Source: Halorientalis marina (GTDB lineage: Archaea; Halobacteriota; Halobacteria; Halobacteriales; Haloarculaceae). Taken from it: a DNA stretch of 64,000 nucleotides. The stretch's first letter is position 1. Every line of letters starts with the position of its first letter. The position numbers and the translations under genes were made by a program. The DNA is taken from positions 248,001-312,000 of the forward strand of contig NZ_CP095487.1 in the NCBI RefSeq assembly GCF_023028345.1, in the 5' to 3' direction. Positions 16,493-25,500 of the stretch are shown piece after piece. The notes under the pieces are model-generated. The model made no database searches. It was not told the DNA's origin and was given only the letters and a program-made list of their open reading frames with translations.

Positions 16493-18463
16493 ATGGGACT
16501 GTTCGACTCGGTTCGGGGTGCCCTCGGGGGCGAGGCGGGGGACGACGAACCCGAGTTGACCGACGACGTGCCCCGCCCCGCGAACCACGGCGAGCCGACG
16601 CCGACCGACTTCCGTAACAAGGCCGTCGACGCCGTCCAGGACTGGGGCGTCGACGACCTGGATTTCACCGCCGAATCCCTCCCGCGACTCGACACCTTCG
16701 CCGACCAGCAGGGCGCCCGGCTGGACGTGATGGCCGCGGACCGTGACGACGACGAGGCGGTCGCCCGGATGCACACCGCCTACACCATCCGTGCCGGCAG
16801 CTACTTCGGTGAGGTGCTGGTCCGCGAAGCCGACGGCCAGTGGACCAGAAACGGCGAGGTCTGGGCCGTGCAGGTGCCCACCGGCGAGGACGAAACGATC
16901 GTCGACGCCTTCGAGGTCGCCGCTCACTCCTTCGCCGAGGCGCCGGCGTTCGTCGAGACGGCCCGCCAGCTCGGCGTCGAGGTCGACGAGGACGACGACG
17001 AAGACGAGGCAGTCGAGACCGACGAGGTGCGCCCGGAGATGCGCGAGGTCGCCGAGTCGGTCCCCGGCACCTGGGATACCTACGACCTCGACTTCTCGCC
17101 CGCGTCGGTCGTCCGCCTCGACGACCTCGTCGAACGCGAGTTCGACCCCGGCGAGTTCGACGGCGTCGACGTGGGTGGCGACGACATGGACGCGAAGATG
17201 TACCGCGAGCGCCTCAAGCAGTTCGGGAGCTACTTCGGCGAGGTCATCGTCCGCCACCTCGGCGGGGAGTGGAACCGCCGGGCGGGCGAGGTGGTCGTCG
17301 ACGTCTCCGCCGGCAGCGACGGCTGGATCACCGTCCCCGTCTTCGACGTGGCCGGCGAGGGGCTCCGCGGTGCCCCGCGGTTCGTCCTCGAGTACAACCG
17401 CTGTATCGAGGACGCCGGCCTCGACGTGAACGCCATCGACCCCGCCGAACCGTCGACCGACGCCGACCACGACGCGAGCCTCGACGCCGCCCCGCCGGAG
17501 ACCTCCGGTACGGACTCGCCCGAGACCTCCGATACCGGCTCGACCGAGACGGAGGACGCGACACCGACCGACGAGCCGGCGGCGACCGACGAATCGACGG
17601 CCGAGCCCGTGGCTGACGCTCCGTCGGAAACGCCACCTTCGAAAGAACCGAACGCGGAGGGGGCTGGAGCGGCGTCGGCAGCCGGCGACGCGGTCGGTGA
17701 CGACCACCCGGCAGCGCCCGGCCGGGCTACGAACGACGCCGAGCGACCGGGTGCTGACCGCTCGGCTGCCGACCGCACGGACGAGGACCGGGCGGACACG
17801 GCGACGACCGACGACTCGGCCGAGACAGACGACGCGGCGGCATACGACCCGGCACCGGCGGACGGTGCCGACGACGACGCGGTGGCGGCGGCCGCCGACG
17901 CGCTGGCCGAGTCCGGCGACGGCACGGCCGACGCGGCCGAATCCAGCGGGGCGGTGCCGGACGAGCGTCGGGAGTCGACGGCAGACGCGGAGTCGGGCGA
18001 CGCGGACCCGGCTGTCGAGGACGGTGAGACGCTCGACCTCGGCGACGGGGGCGGCGAGGCCGAACCGTTGACGGCTGCGGACGTGACCGAGGACGCGAAG
18101 GGCTTTGCGGCGACGTGGCCGGGCTACGACCTGGACTTCTCGCCGAAGTCCCTGGAACGACTCGACCGCCTCGTCCGCGCGGAGTACGAGACCGACGACG
18201 TGCCCGACGTGGTCCTCGACGGCTCCGGCGTCGACGACTCCTACCTGACCGCCCGGATCGTCGAGACGGGGGGCTACTTCGCGGAAGTCATCCGGCGCTC
18301 CGTGGGCGGCGAGTGGCGCGAGGGCGACGGCCTGACCTTCGTGATCGGCGGTCGCCGCGGGGAGACGCGCCTGGACCCGGTGGCTATCGCTGCCGACTGC
18401 TTCCGCAGCGAGGAGTCGTTCGCAGCCGCGTACGCTGACGTGCGCAACTCCGTCGGTGCGTAG
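16493..18463 (+). CDS. three-repeat acidic haloarchaeal protein
   Basis: 656 residues, no known catalytic motif. Three copies of one domain occur at residues about 44-155, 185-312 and 530-655. Each has a (D/S)-L-D-F-(S/T)-x-x-S-(L/V)-x-R-L-D segment and a G-x-Y-F-(G/A)-E-V-x-(V/R)-R block followed by GGEW or an equivalent. A linker of about 210 residues, almost all Asp, Ala, Thr, Ser, Glu and Pro, joins copies two and three. There is no signal peptide or membrane segment, so it is probably a cytoplasmic scaffold-like protein. The ATG at 16493 gives MGLFDSVRG. Confidence 0.6.
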   Translation: MGLFDSVRGALGGEAGDDEPELTDDVPRPANHGEPTPTDFRNKAVDAVQDWGVDDLDFTAESLPRLDTFADQQGARLDVMAADRDDDEAVARMHTAYTIRAGSYFGEVLVREADGQWTRNGEVWAVQVPTGEDETIVDAFEVAAHSFAEAPAFVETARQLGVEVDEDDDEDEAVETDEVRPEMREVAESVPGTWDTYDLDFSPASVVRLDDLVEREFDPGEFDGVDVGGDDMDAKMYRERLKQFGSYFGEVIVRHLGGEWNRRAGEVVVDVSAGSDGWITVPVFDVAGEGLRGAPRFVLEYNRCIEDAGLDVNAIDPAEPSTDADHDASLDAAPPETSGTDSPETSDTGSTETEDATPTDEPAATDESTAEPVADAPSETPPSKEPNAEGAGAASAAGDAVGDDHPAAPGRATNDAERPGADRSAADRTDEDRADTATTDDSAETDDAAAYDPAPADGADDDAVAAAADALAESGDGTADAAESSGAVPDERRESTADAESGDADPAVEDGETLDLGDGGGEAEPLTAADVTEDAKGFAATWPGYDLDFSPKSLERLDRLVRAEYETDDVPDVVLDGSGVDDSYLTARIVETGGYFAEVIRRSVGGEWREGDGLTFVIGGRRGETRLDPVAIAADCFRSEESFAAAYADVRNSVGA

Positions 18464-18573
18464 CGACGGTCGGTAACGGCAGCGCCACGACCGACGACGC
18501 CATTCAGCCGGTCGGTGCGGCGGGTGCCGCCGGGAACGCGGTTTTTTTGAACGACGCGCGTGAGGTGGTGGGC

Positions 18574-20457
18574 GTGGCACTGCCCCCGATCACGCCGGCG
18601 ATGCTGCTGGTGTTCGCGCTGATCCTCGTGGCACTGGTACTGTTCGCCACGGAACCGGTCCCCATCGACATTACGGCAATCGGCGTGATGGTCGCGCTGT
18701 TGCTCGTCGAGCCGGTTTCGGCCATCCTGGCGAGCGTCGGGCTGCTCGCCGAGCCGCTCGTCGTCCTCAGTGATCCGGAGGCGGGGCTGACGGTCGTCGA
18801 CCAGGGCCTCTCCGGGTTCGCAAACGCCGCGACGATCACCGTCCTCGCGATGTTCGTGTTGAGCGCCGGCGTCCAGAAGACCGGGGTCATCCAGATACTC
18901 GGCGCGAAGATCGCCGCGGTCACGCGCGACAGCGAACTCAAACAGCTCTCGGCGACCATCGGTTTCATCAGCCCCATCTCCGGCTTCATCAACAACACCG
19001 CGGCGGTCGCCATCCTCCTCCCGATGGTGACCGACCTCGCCCACCAGGGGCGGACCTCCCCGTCGAAGCTTCTCATTCCCCTCTCCTATGCCTCGATGTT
19101 CGGCGGGATGTTGACACTCATCGGCACGTCGACCAACATCCTCGCCAGCGAGATCGCGGGCCGCCTCGGCGTCCCCGGAACCCCCTTTTCGATGTTCGAG
19201 TTCACCGCGCTCGGCGTCGTCGTCACCATCGTCGGGACGATCTACCTCCTGACCGTCGGCCGGTGGCTCACGCCCGCCCGGATCAAGCCCGAGGGAGACC
19301 TCACCGAGGAGTTCGAGATGAGCGAGTACCTGACGGAGGTGATCGTCCGCGAGGACTCGCCGGTCGTCGGCCAGACCGTCCGCGACGCGCTCAGGGATAC
19401 CGACTTCGACGTGGACCTCATCCAGTTGATCCGTGGCGACGAGATCTTCCTCGAACCCCTCGGACCGAAGACGATCCACGTCGGCGATATTTTCGCCGTC
19501 CGGACCGACCGCGATACGCTCGTCGAGTTGAGCGACGCGGAGGGGTTCGACCTGCTCGCCGAGGTGACCGTCGACGAGATGGTGCTCGAAGGGGCCGACG
19601 AGGGGCAGAACCTCGTCGAGGTGGTCGTCGCGCCCGGCGCCAGCCTCGTCGGCGAGACCCTCGCCTCCACGAACTTCCGGCAGCGGTACGATGCGACCGT
19701 GCTCGCGCTCCGCCGGGGCGGGGAACTCGTTCGCCAACGCATGGACCGCATTCGACTCCGGGTCGGCGACACGCTGCTCGTGCAGGCGACGCCCGGCAGC
19801 ATCGACCGCCTGAACGCGAACCGGAACTTCATCGTCGCCCAGGAGGTCGAACGCCCCGACTTCCGTCAGTCGAAGATCCCCGTCGCTATCGGGATGGTCA
19901 CGGCCGTCGTCCTCGCGGCCGCGTTCACGCCCATCCACATCGTCACCGCCGCACTCGCCGGTTCGCTCGGGATGGTCGTCACCGGCTGTCTCAAACCGCA
20001 CGAGGTCTACGAGGCCGTCCAGTGGGACGTGATCTTCCTGCTCGCCGGCGTCATCCCGCTCGGCATCGCCATGGAACGGACCGGCGGCGCGGACCTCATC
20101 GCCGATCTCGTCGTCATCGCCGCCGCCGCGCTCCCGCCCATCGCCGTCCTCGGCCTGATGTACGTCGTGACCGCGACGCTGACCAACGTCATCAGCAACA
20201 ACGCCGCCGTCGTGTTGATGATTCCCGTCGCCGTTCAGGTGGCCGCCGACCTCGGTGCCTCCGCGTTCTCCTTCGTCCTCGCCGTTACCTTCGCCGCCTC
20301 GACGGCCTTCATGACCCCCGTCGGTTACCAGACGAACCTCTTCGTCTACGGCCCCGGTGGCTACCGCTTCACCGACTACCTCCGCGTTGGGACGCCCCTG
20401 CAGGCGATTTTCGCCGTCGTCACCACCCTCGGGATCGCCGCGATCTGGGGGCTCTGA
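18574..20457 (+). CDS. SLC13/DASS family anion transporter with TrkA-C domains
   Basis: About 627 residues. Two blocks of hydrophobic helices (residues about 5-215 and 440-627) flank a cytoplasmic region with two TrkA-C (RCK-C) domains near 235-315 and 325-405. NNTAAVAILLP and NNAAVVLMIPVAV match the SNT-like substrate/sodium-binding motifs of the divalent anion:sodium symporters. Likely substrates are dicarboxylates, sulfate or phosphate. Start alternatives are TTG 18547, GTG 18565/18568 and ATG 18601. GTG 18574 is preferred because a seven-T run lies 26-32 nt upstream at the TATA position. Confidence 0.83.
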   Translation: MALPPITPAMLLVFALILVALVLFATEPVPIDITAIGVMVALLLVEPVSAILASVGLLAEPLVVLSDPEAGLTVVDQGLSGFANAATITVLAMFVLSAGVQKTGVIQILGAKIAAVTRDSELKQLSATIGFISPISGFINNTAAVAILLPMVTDLAHQGRTSPSKLLIPLSYASMFGGMLTLIGTSTNILASEIAGRLGVPGTPFSMFEFTALGVVVTIVGTIYLLTVGRWLTPARIKPEGDLTEEFEMSEYLTEVIVREDSPVVGQTVRDALRDTDFDVDLIQLIRGDEIFLEPLGPKTIHVGDIFAVRTDRDTLVELSDAEGFDLLAEVTVDEMVLEGADEGQNLVEVVVAPGASLVGETLASTNFRQRYDATVLALRRGGELVRQRMDRIRLRVGDTLLVQATPGSIDRLNANRNFIVAQEVERPDFRQSKIPVAIGMVTAVVLAAAFTPIHIVTAALAGSLGMVVTGCLKPHEVYEAVQWDVIFLLAGVIPLGIAMERTGGADLIADLVVIAAAALPPIAVLGLMYVVTATLTNVISNNAAVVLMIPVAVQVAADLGASAFSFVLAVTFAASTAFMTPVGYQTNLFVYGPGGYRFTDYLRVGTPLQAIFAVVTTLGIAAIWGL

Positions 20458-20532
20458 GGCCCGCGATGCGCTGGCGCGACCGCCGTCCGCCAACGAAAGG
20501 CTTAGGTCCGGCTGTCGGTGACATGAGAATAC

Positions 20533-20605
20533 GGGATCGTGGGTTAGCTTGGTATACTTCGGGCCTTGGGTGCCCGTGACCCCGGTTCAAATCCGGGCGA
20601 TCCCA
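20533..20605 (+). tRNA. tRNA-Pro (anticodon TGG)
   Basis: A 73-nt cloverleaf. Acceptor stem GGGATCG/CGATCCC with discriminator A; anticodon stem CGGGC/GCCCG around loop CTTGGGT with anticodon TGG at 20567-20569; T arm CCCGG-TTCAAAT-CCGGG. CCA is not encoded. No intron is visible. Confidence 0.95.
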
Positions 20606-20606
20606 T

Positions 20607-20690
20607 GTTGCTGTCGTGAACGAACTCGTAAGCGACAGCAACTGGTGAGCACGGAATTGAACCCTGGAAGACGAGCGACGCGAGTCTTCC
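20607..20690. repeat. two hairpins between tRNA-Pro and its 3'-end copy
   Basis: GTTGCTGTCG (20607-20616) pairs perfectly with CGACAGCAAC (20633-20642), and GGAAGAC (20666-20672) pairs with GTCTTCC (20684-20690). The first starts two bases after the tRNA and could aid 3'-end formation. The whole segment is bounded by the duplicated tRNA end. Confidence 0.6.
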
Positions 20691-20693
20691 TTC

Positions 20694-20716
20694 GGTTCCA
20701 AATCCGGGCGATCCCA
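20694..20716 (+). repeat. partial copy of the tRNA-Pro 3' end (att-like)
   Basis: Repeats 22 bases of the tRNA 3' end (20584-20605) with one inserted C; the last 18 bases (CAAATCCGGGCGATCCCA) are identical. Such copies mark attachment sites of tRNA-integrating elements. Only 88 bp separate the two copies and no integrase lies between them, so this would be a remnant or an unoccupied tandem site. Confidence 0.75.
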
Positions 20717-20857
20717 CCCTCATTTGAATAACACGCCATTGCGGCTCCGGCATCCGGTCGCCCGCTGTCGAGTCGCGGCACCCCTGACCATCGCGTAACT
20801 ATCGAGCTAGTAAACGGTGAATAACTAACTGCCAAGCCGATCGAACGAGAGGTGGGT

Positions 20858-21226
20858 ATGGCACACAGTGGGGGATATCAGGACGGTAGCGAATCGAGTC
20901 GGGGGCCTTCCTCGACGAGGATTGCTGCCCTGTTCGAGTTGCTCGCCGACGAGGAGCGGCAGGTCATCGTCCAGTATCTCCTGTCCCAGTCCGACGAATC
21001 GGTCCCCGTGGCGGATCTCGTCGACGCTCTCGTCCGTTCGTTCGGCTACGAACGGACTCGAGCAGTGCTCAGACTCCGCCACGACCACCTGCCCAGGTTG
21101 GCGGATCGACGGCTCATCGATTACGACGATCGCCGCTCGCTCGTCTGGTTCGACGAACGGGCCGACCACGACGACCTGCACACGCTCTTCGAGGTGGCCG
21201 ACGCGATCTCGTCCGCGCGACTCTAG
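20858..21226 (+). CDS. DUF7344-like winged-helix protein
   Basis: 122 residues. After a Ser/Gly-rich head comes a winged-helix segment (residues about 25-110) with LFELLADEERQVIVQYLL and a DYDDRRSLVWF wing, a pattern common in small haloarchaeal regulators of the DUF7344 type. It probably binds DNA. The ATG at 20858 is preferred over a GTG two codons earlier. GAATAACTAA about 33 nt upstream is a likely TATA element. Confidence 0.7.
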   Translation: MAHSGGYQDGSESSRGPSSTRIAALFELLADEERQVIVQYLLSQSDESVPVADLVDALVRSFGYERTRAVLRLRHDHLPRLADRRLIDYDDRRSLVWFDERADHDDLHTLFEVADAISSARL

Positions 21227-21235
21227 GAGGCGACG

Positions 21236-22426
21236 CTACTCCTCGACCAGGTCGGCGACGGTGTCGAAGTTCTCGACGACAACGTCGGCGGAGCGGAGGT
21301 GTTCCTGGGCGGCCGCGAAGCGGTCTTCGCGGTCGCTCGAGTCCCCGGTGTAGCCGGCCCGGGAGGCAGCGGCGAGGTCGTCACAGGCCGGGGCGAACGC
21401 TTCGGCGGCCGAGACGAGGTCGGCGACGGTATCGGCGACGGAGTCGGGGGCGTCCAGCGCGGACAGGGTCTGTGCGGCGGTGCGGAAGTCGCTGGCGGCG
21501 TCGGGGAACTCCTCGCGCGGGTCGCGGTAACTCCCGCTCTCGTAGTCGTCGACCGCGTCGATGAAGGTTTCGAGGGCCGAGCGGAACGCGGAGAGGGCAT
21601 CGGCGATCGTCGGGAACGCGTCGACTTCGGCCTCGAACTGGTCGACTTTGCCGGTATAGGTGGCTTCGTCCAGTCCCTCGAAAGCGGTCGTGTCGTCGGC
21701 GCTCGTTTCGGTGGCGAGCGTGTCTAAGTATCCCCGGGCACGGTCAGTTTCGGAGCGGATGCTCGCGATTTCGTCCGGGACACCGCCCGTGTTCTCCGCG
21801 TAGAACCGGTCGACGACGAACACGAAGTCCTGGTAGGCGTCGTACAGTTCCGCCTGACACCGGACGCCGCGGTCGAAGAAGGTCGCGACGCCACGGAGCG
21901 CCTCGACGGTCGCCTGCTGGTCGGCGCTGGCGTCCTCCGGGACGTTCTCGAGTGCCTGCCGGGCACGGCTGACGGGGTTGGTCACGTCCGCGACGGTGAC
22001 GGTCACCGACGCGTCGACGTCGAGCAGGGTGGGGCTCTCGCCGTTACCCCCACTCTCGCTATCGGCCCCATCCGCCTCCGCGGCGAAGGCGACGTACTCG
22101 GAGAGGGCAGTCGAGAGCCGCGAGCGAGCCTGGTCGAGCTGGCGAGTGGCCTCCCGTTCGGCCTCGCTCGGGGTGGCGGTTTCGGTCGCCGTCTCGGTCT
22201 CGGTGTCGGTCGCCGTGGCCGTGTCGGTCGCTTCCGTCGTCGGGTCGGGCGCGCCCTGTGTCGCGGTTTCGGTCGGCGGGCGCTCGGTGGATGCTGGCGT
22301 CGTTCCGTCGGTATCGGTGGCGGCGTCGGTGCTGCCCCCGGTCTCGGTCCCGGTCTCGATCCGGAAGGCCGAACAGCCGGCGGACCACAGGACGCCAGCG
22401 GTCGCGAGGAGGGTTCGGCGGCGCAT
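21236..22426 (-). CDS. haloarchaeal lipoprotein, helical, unknown function
   Basis: 396 residues. MRRRTLLATAGVLWSAGC is a signal with a lipobox Cys at residue 18. A Thr/Glu/Ala-rich linker of about 90 residues (repeats of TETATET type) is typical of surface-exposed haloarchaeal lipoproteins. Residues about 110-390 are helical and acidic, with no recognised motif. Start at 22426 rather than 22435 because GAATTAAC lies 27-34 nt upstream. It is convergent with the winged-helix gene (9-nt gap). Confidence 0.7.
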   Translation of the reverse strand: MRRRTLLATAGVLWSAGCSAFRIETGTETGGSTDAATDTDGTTPASTERPPTETATQGAPDPTTEATDTATATDTETETATETATPSEAEREATRQLDQARSRLSTALSEYVAFAAEADGADSESGGNGESPTLLDVDASVTVTVADVTNPVSRARQALENVPEDASADQQATVEALRGVATFFDRGVRCQAELYDAYQDFVFVVDRFYAENTGGVPDEIASIRSETDRARGYLDTLATETSADDTTAFEGLDEATYTGKVDQFEAEVDAFPTIADALSAFRSALETFIDAVDDYESGSYRDPREEFPDAASDFRTAAQTLSALDAPDSVADTVADLVSAAEAFAPACDDLAAASRAGYTGDSSDREDRFAAAQEHLRSADVVVENFDTVADLVEE

Positions 22427-22576
22427 ACACCGCATACTTACCACCAGGATGTTAATTCTGACCCTCCCCACACGCGCCACGCGAACGCCGATCACACCCC
22501 CCGACCCCCTCGTTTCAGTTCCAGTGTACCCTTTGCGACCCTTTATCTGCGAGTACGCACAACGCCTGTCCAGTAC

Positions 22577-25500
22577 ATGGCTCGCGCGGAGGACACCGAG
22601 GTAATCGATCTCTTCGAGGAGTTCTACCGCAACTACTACCGCAACGAGATCGGCGACCTCGCACAGAAGTACCCCACCGAGAAGAAGTCCCTCTACGTCG
22701 ACTGGCAGGAACTCTACCGGTTCGATCCGGACCTCGCCGACGACTTCCGCAACCACCCCGAGCAGTTCCAGGACTACGCCGAGGAGGCCCTCCGACTCTA
22801 CGACCTCCCCGTCGACGTGAAACTCGGGCAGGCACACGTCCGCGTGACGAACCTGCCCGAGGCGACCGATATCCGTGCCATCCGTGCCGACCACCGCGGC
22901 AAACTCATCACAATCAAGGGCATCGTCCGCAAGGCCACCGACGTCCGCCCGAAGGTCACGACCGCCGCCTTCGAGTGCCAGCGCTGTGGCACGCTCACCC
23001 GCATCCCGCAGGCCACCGGCGACTTCCAGGAACCCCACGAGTGCCAGGGCTGTGAACGGCAGGGGCCGTTCCGCATCAACTACGACCAGTCGGAGTTCGT
23101 CGACGCCCAGAAACTCCGGGTCCAGGAGTCCCCCGAGGGACTCCGTGGCGGCGAGACGCCCCAGAACATCGACGTGAACATCGAGGACGACATCACCGGC
23201 GAAGTGACGGCGGGGGACCACGTCGCCGTCACGGGCGTCCTCAAACTCGACCAGCAGGGCAGCCAGGGCGAGCAATCGCCCATGTTCGACGTGTACATGG
23301 ACGGCTTCACGGTCGAGATCGAGGACGAGCAGTTCGAGGACATGGACATCACCGACGAGGACAAAAAGGAGATCGTCGCCCTCTCGGAGGAGCCGGACAT
23401 CTACGACAAGATGGTCGCCTCCATCGCCCCCTCCATCTACGGCTACGAGCAGGCCAAACTCGCGATGATCCTCCAGCTGTTCTCGGGCGTCACCAAACAC
23501 CTCCCCGACGGCTCCCGCATCCGCGGCGACCTCCACATGCTCCTGATCGGTGATCCGGGTACTGGTAAGTGTCTGTCTGGTGATACTAGCGTAACGCTCT
23601 CCGATGGACGACGCGTGGCGATTAGGGAACTCGTCGAGGAGAACCTCGAGGACCCGAAACCAGTCGACGACGGCGTGTACGACGAGGTCGACATCGAGGT
23701 ACCGTCTCTGACAGAAGACGGCCGTATCGAGCAGGCACGGGCGACGAAGGTCTGGAAGCGGGAGGCTCCGGACCGGATGTACAGGGTCCGGACGGCAAGC
23801 GGGCACGACCTAGAGGTTACGCCGTCTCACCCGCTTTTCGTTCAGGATGGCGGGGATTTCGCTCCACGAAGGGCGGAACGGCTCCAGGAGGGGTCGTTCA
23901 TTGCGACACCGCGTACGGTCCAGACGGAAGGCGACGATTCGCTCTCAGTTGCCTATACCCGTTCACGGTCTCCGAATGCTGTCAGACTCGACTTACCCGA
24001 CACGTGGACACCATGGCTGGCCCGTCTCGTCGGTTACATCGTCGCCGAAGGTCACGTCACCTACGATGACGGCCGCGGCGACGTTCGAATCACGAATGAA
24101 GACGAGGCGGTCCTCGACGATGCAGCGTCGGCCCTCGACCGTCTCGGCGTGAACTGGAGTGTTCTTGAGTCACGGCCAGAGAAGGAAGCGAAAGTCGTCC
24201 GCTGTGGGTCGGGCGAGTTCGCAAGCTTCCTCTCGAACCTCGAACCGGCGATTGTGGAGGGCTCGGCAGCACAGCGTGTGCCGACACCCATCTTCCGGGC
24301 GAGCCCCCCGATCAAGAGAGCGTTCCTGCGTGCCTATATCGAGGGCGAAGGCCACGTTTCGGCGAACCAACGCGAACTCACTGTCGCCTCGATGAGCCGT
24401 GCGTTGCTCGATGGCGTGCGCTCCATTTTGCTCTCGTTTGGTATTTCCTGTGCAATCGAATCCCGTGATAATGGAAGCCACCGCCTCAGGGTCAGCGGTG
24501 AGGACTTCTCCGAGTACGTTCGGACGGTCGGCTTCGTCACGGATCGCAAGCAGATTGCTGGTGAGGCCCACGAAGGTGTTGCACCGAACACGAACACCGA
24601 CGTCATTCCCGAGATCGGAGCGGAACTGCGGCGAATCCGCGAGCGCCTCGCTCTCTCCCAGTCCGAGTGTGGACTGAAACGCAGCACGTACCAACATCAC
24701 GAGCGCGGTGACCGGAACCCGAGCCGTGATAGTCTCCAGACTGTCGTCTCGGCGTTCGAGGGCCGACTCGTGTGGCTCCGTGATCAGCGGGCACGAGTCG
24801 CCGACCGTGATTGGGACGCGATCGAGTCCGTGCGCCACGAACTGAACCTCTCGCAGAAGGCCCTCGCTGATGGCATGGACGTCTCACAGACGGCGATCAG
24901 TTACTACGAGCGGAACGATGCTGTCCCGGACGGTGGTTCCGTCGAAGATGCTGCGACGGTGGTCCTCGACCGAATCGATGCGGCCCTCTCCGTTGAGGAA
25001 GACGTGCGAGCGCTTCGCGACCTCGCCACGAGCGACGTTCGGTGGGATCGAATCGAATCCATCGAATCCATCGACCCCGACTACGACTGGGTGTACGACC
25101 TCGAAGTGGCCGGGACACACAACTACCTCTCGAACGGGATCGTCTCGCACAATTCGGCAATGCTACAATACATCCGAAATATCGCTCCACGTTCAGTGTA
25201 CACGTCGGGGAAAGGATCATCCTCGGCGGGGCTGACCGCAGCGGCTGTGAGGGACGACTTCGGCGACGGCCAGCAGTGGACTCTGGAGGCTGGGGCGCTC
25301 GTGCTGGCTGACAAGGGCATCGCGGCGGTCGACGAGTTAGACAAGATGGCTGCCGACGACCGGAGCGCGATGCACGAAGCGCTGGAACAGCAGTCCTACC
25401 ATCCGAAATCGGAGGTTCTGCTCAGCGACGGCCGCCGAGTGGAGATCGGCGAGTTCGTCGACGAGCGGATGAGCGACCGCCCGGAAGCGGTCGTGGACGG

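Noticed and set aside
14183..18580. Long antisense frames over the helicase and three-repeat protein
   Set aside because: Composition is Arg/Val/Gly-rich, and the sense frames carry conserved motifs.
20549..20835. Short frames crossing tRNA-Pro and its copy
   Set aside because: They translate tRNA sequence (GSPGFEPGSRAP-type peptide), a well-known false protein.
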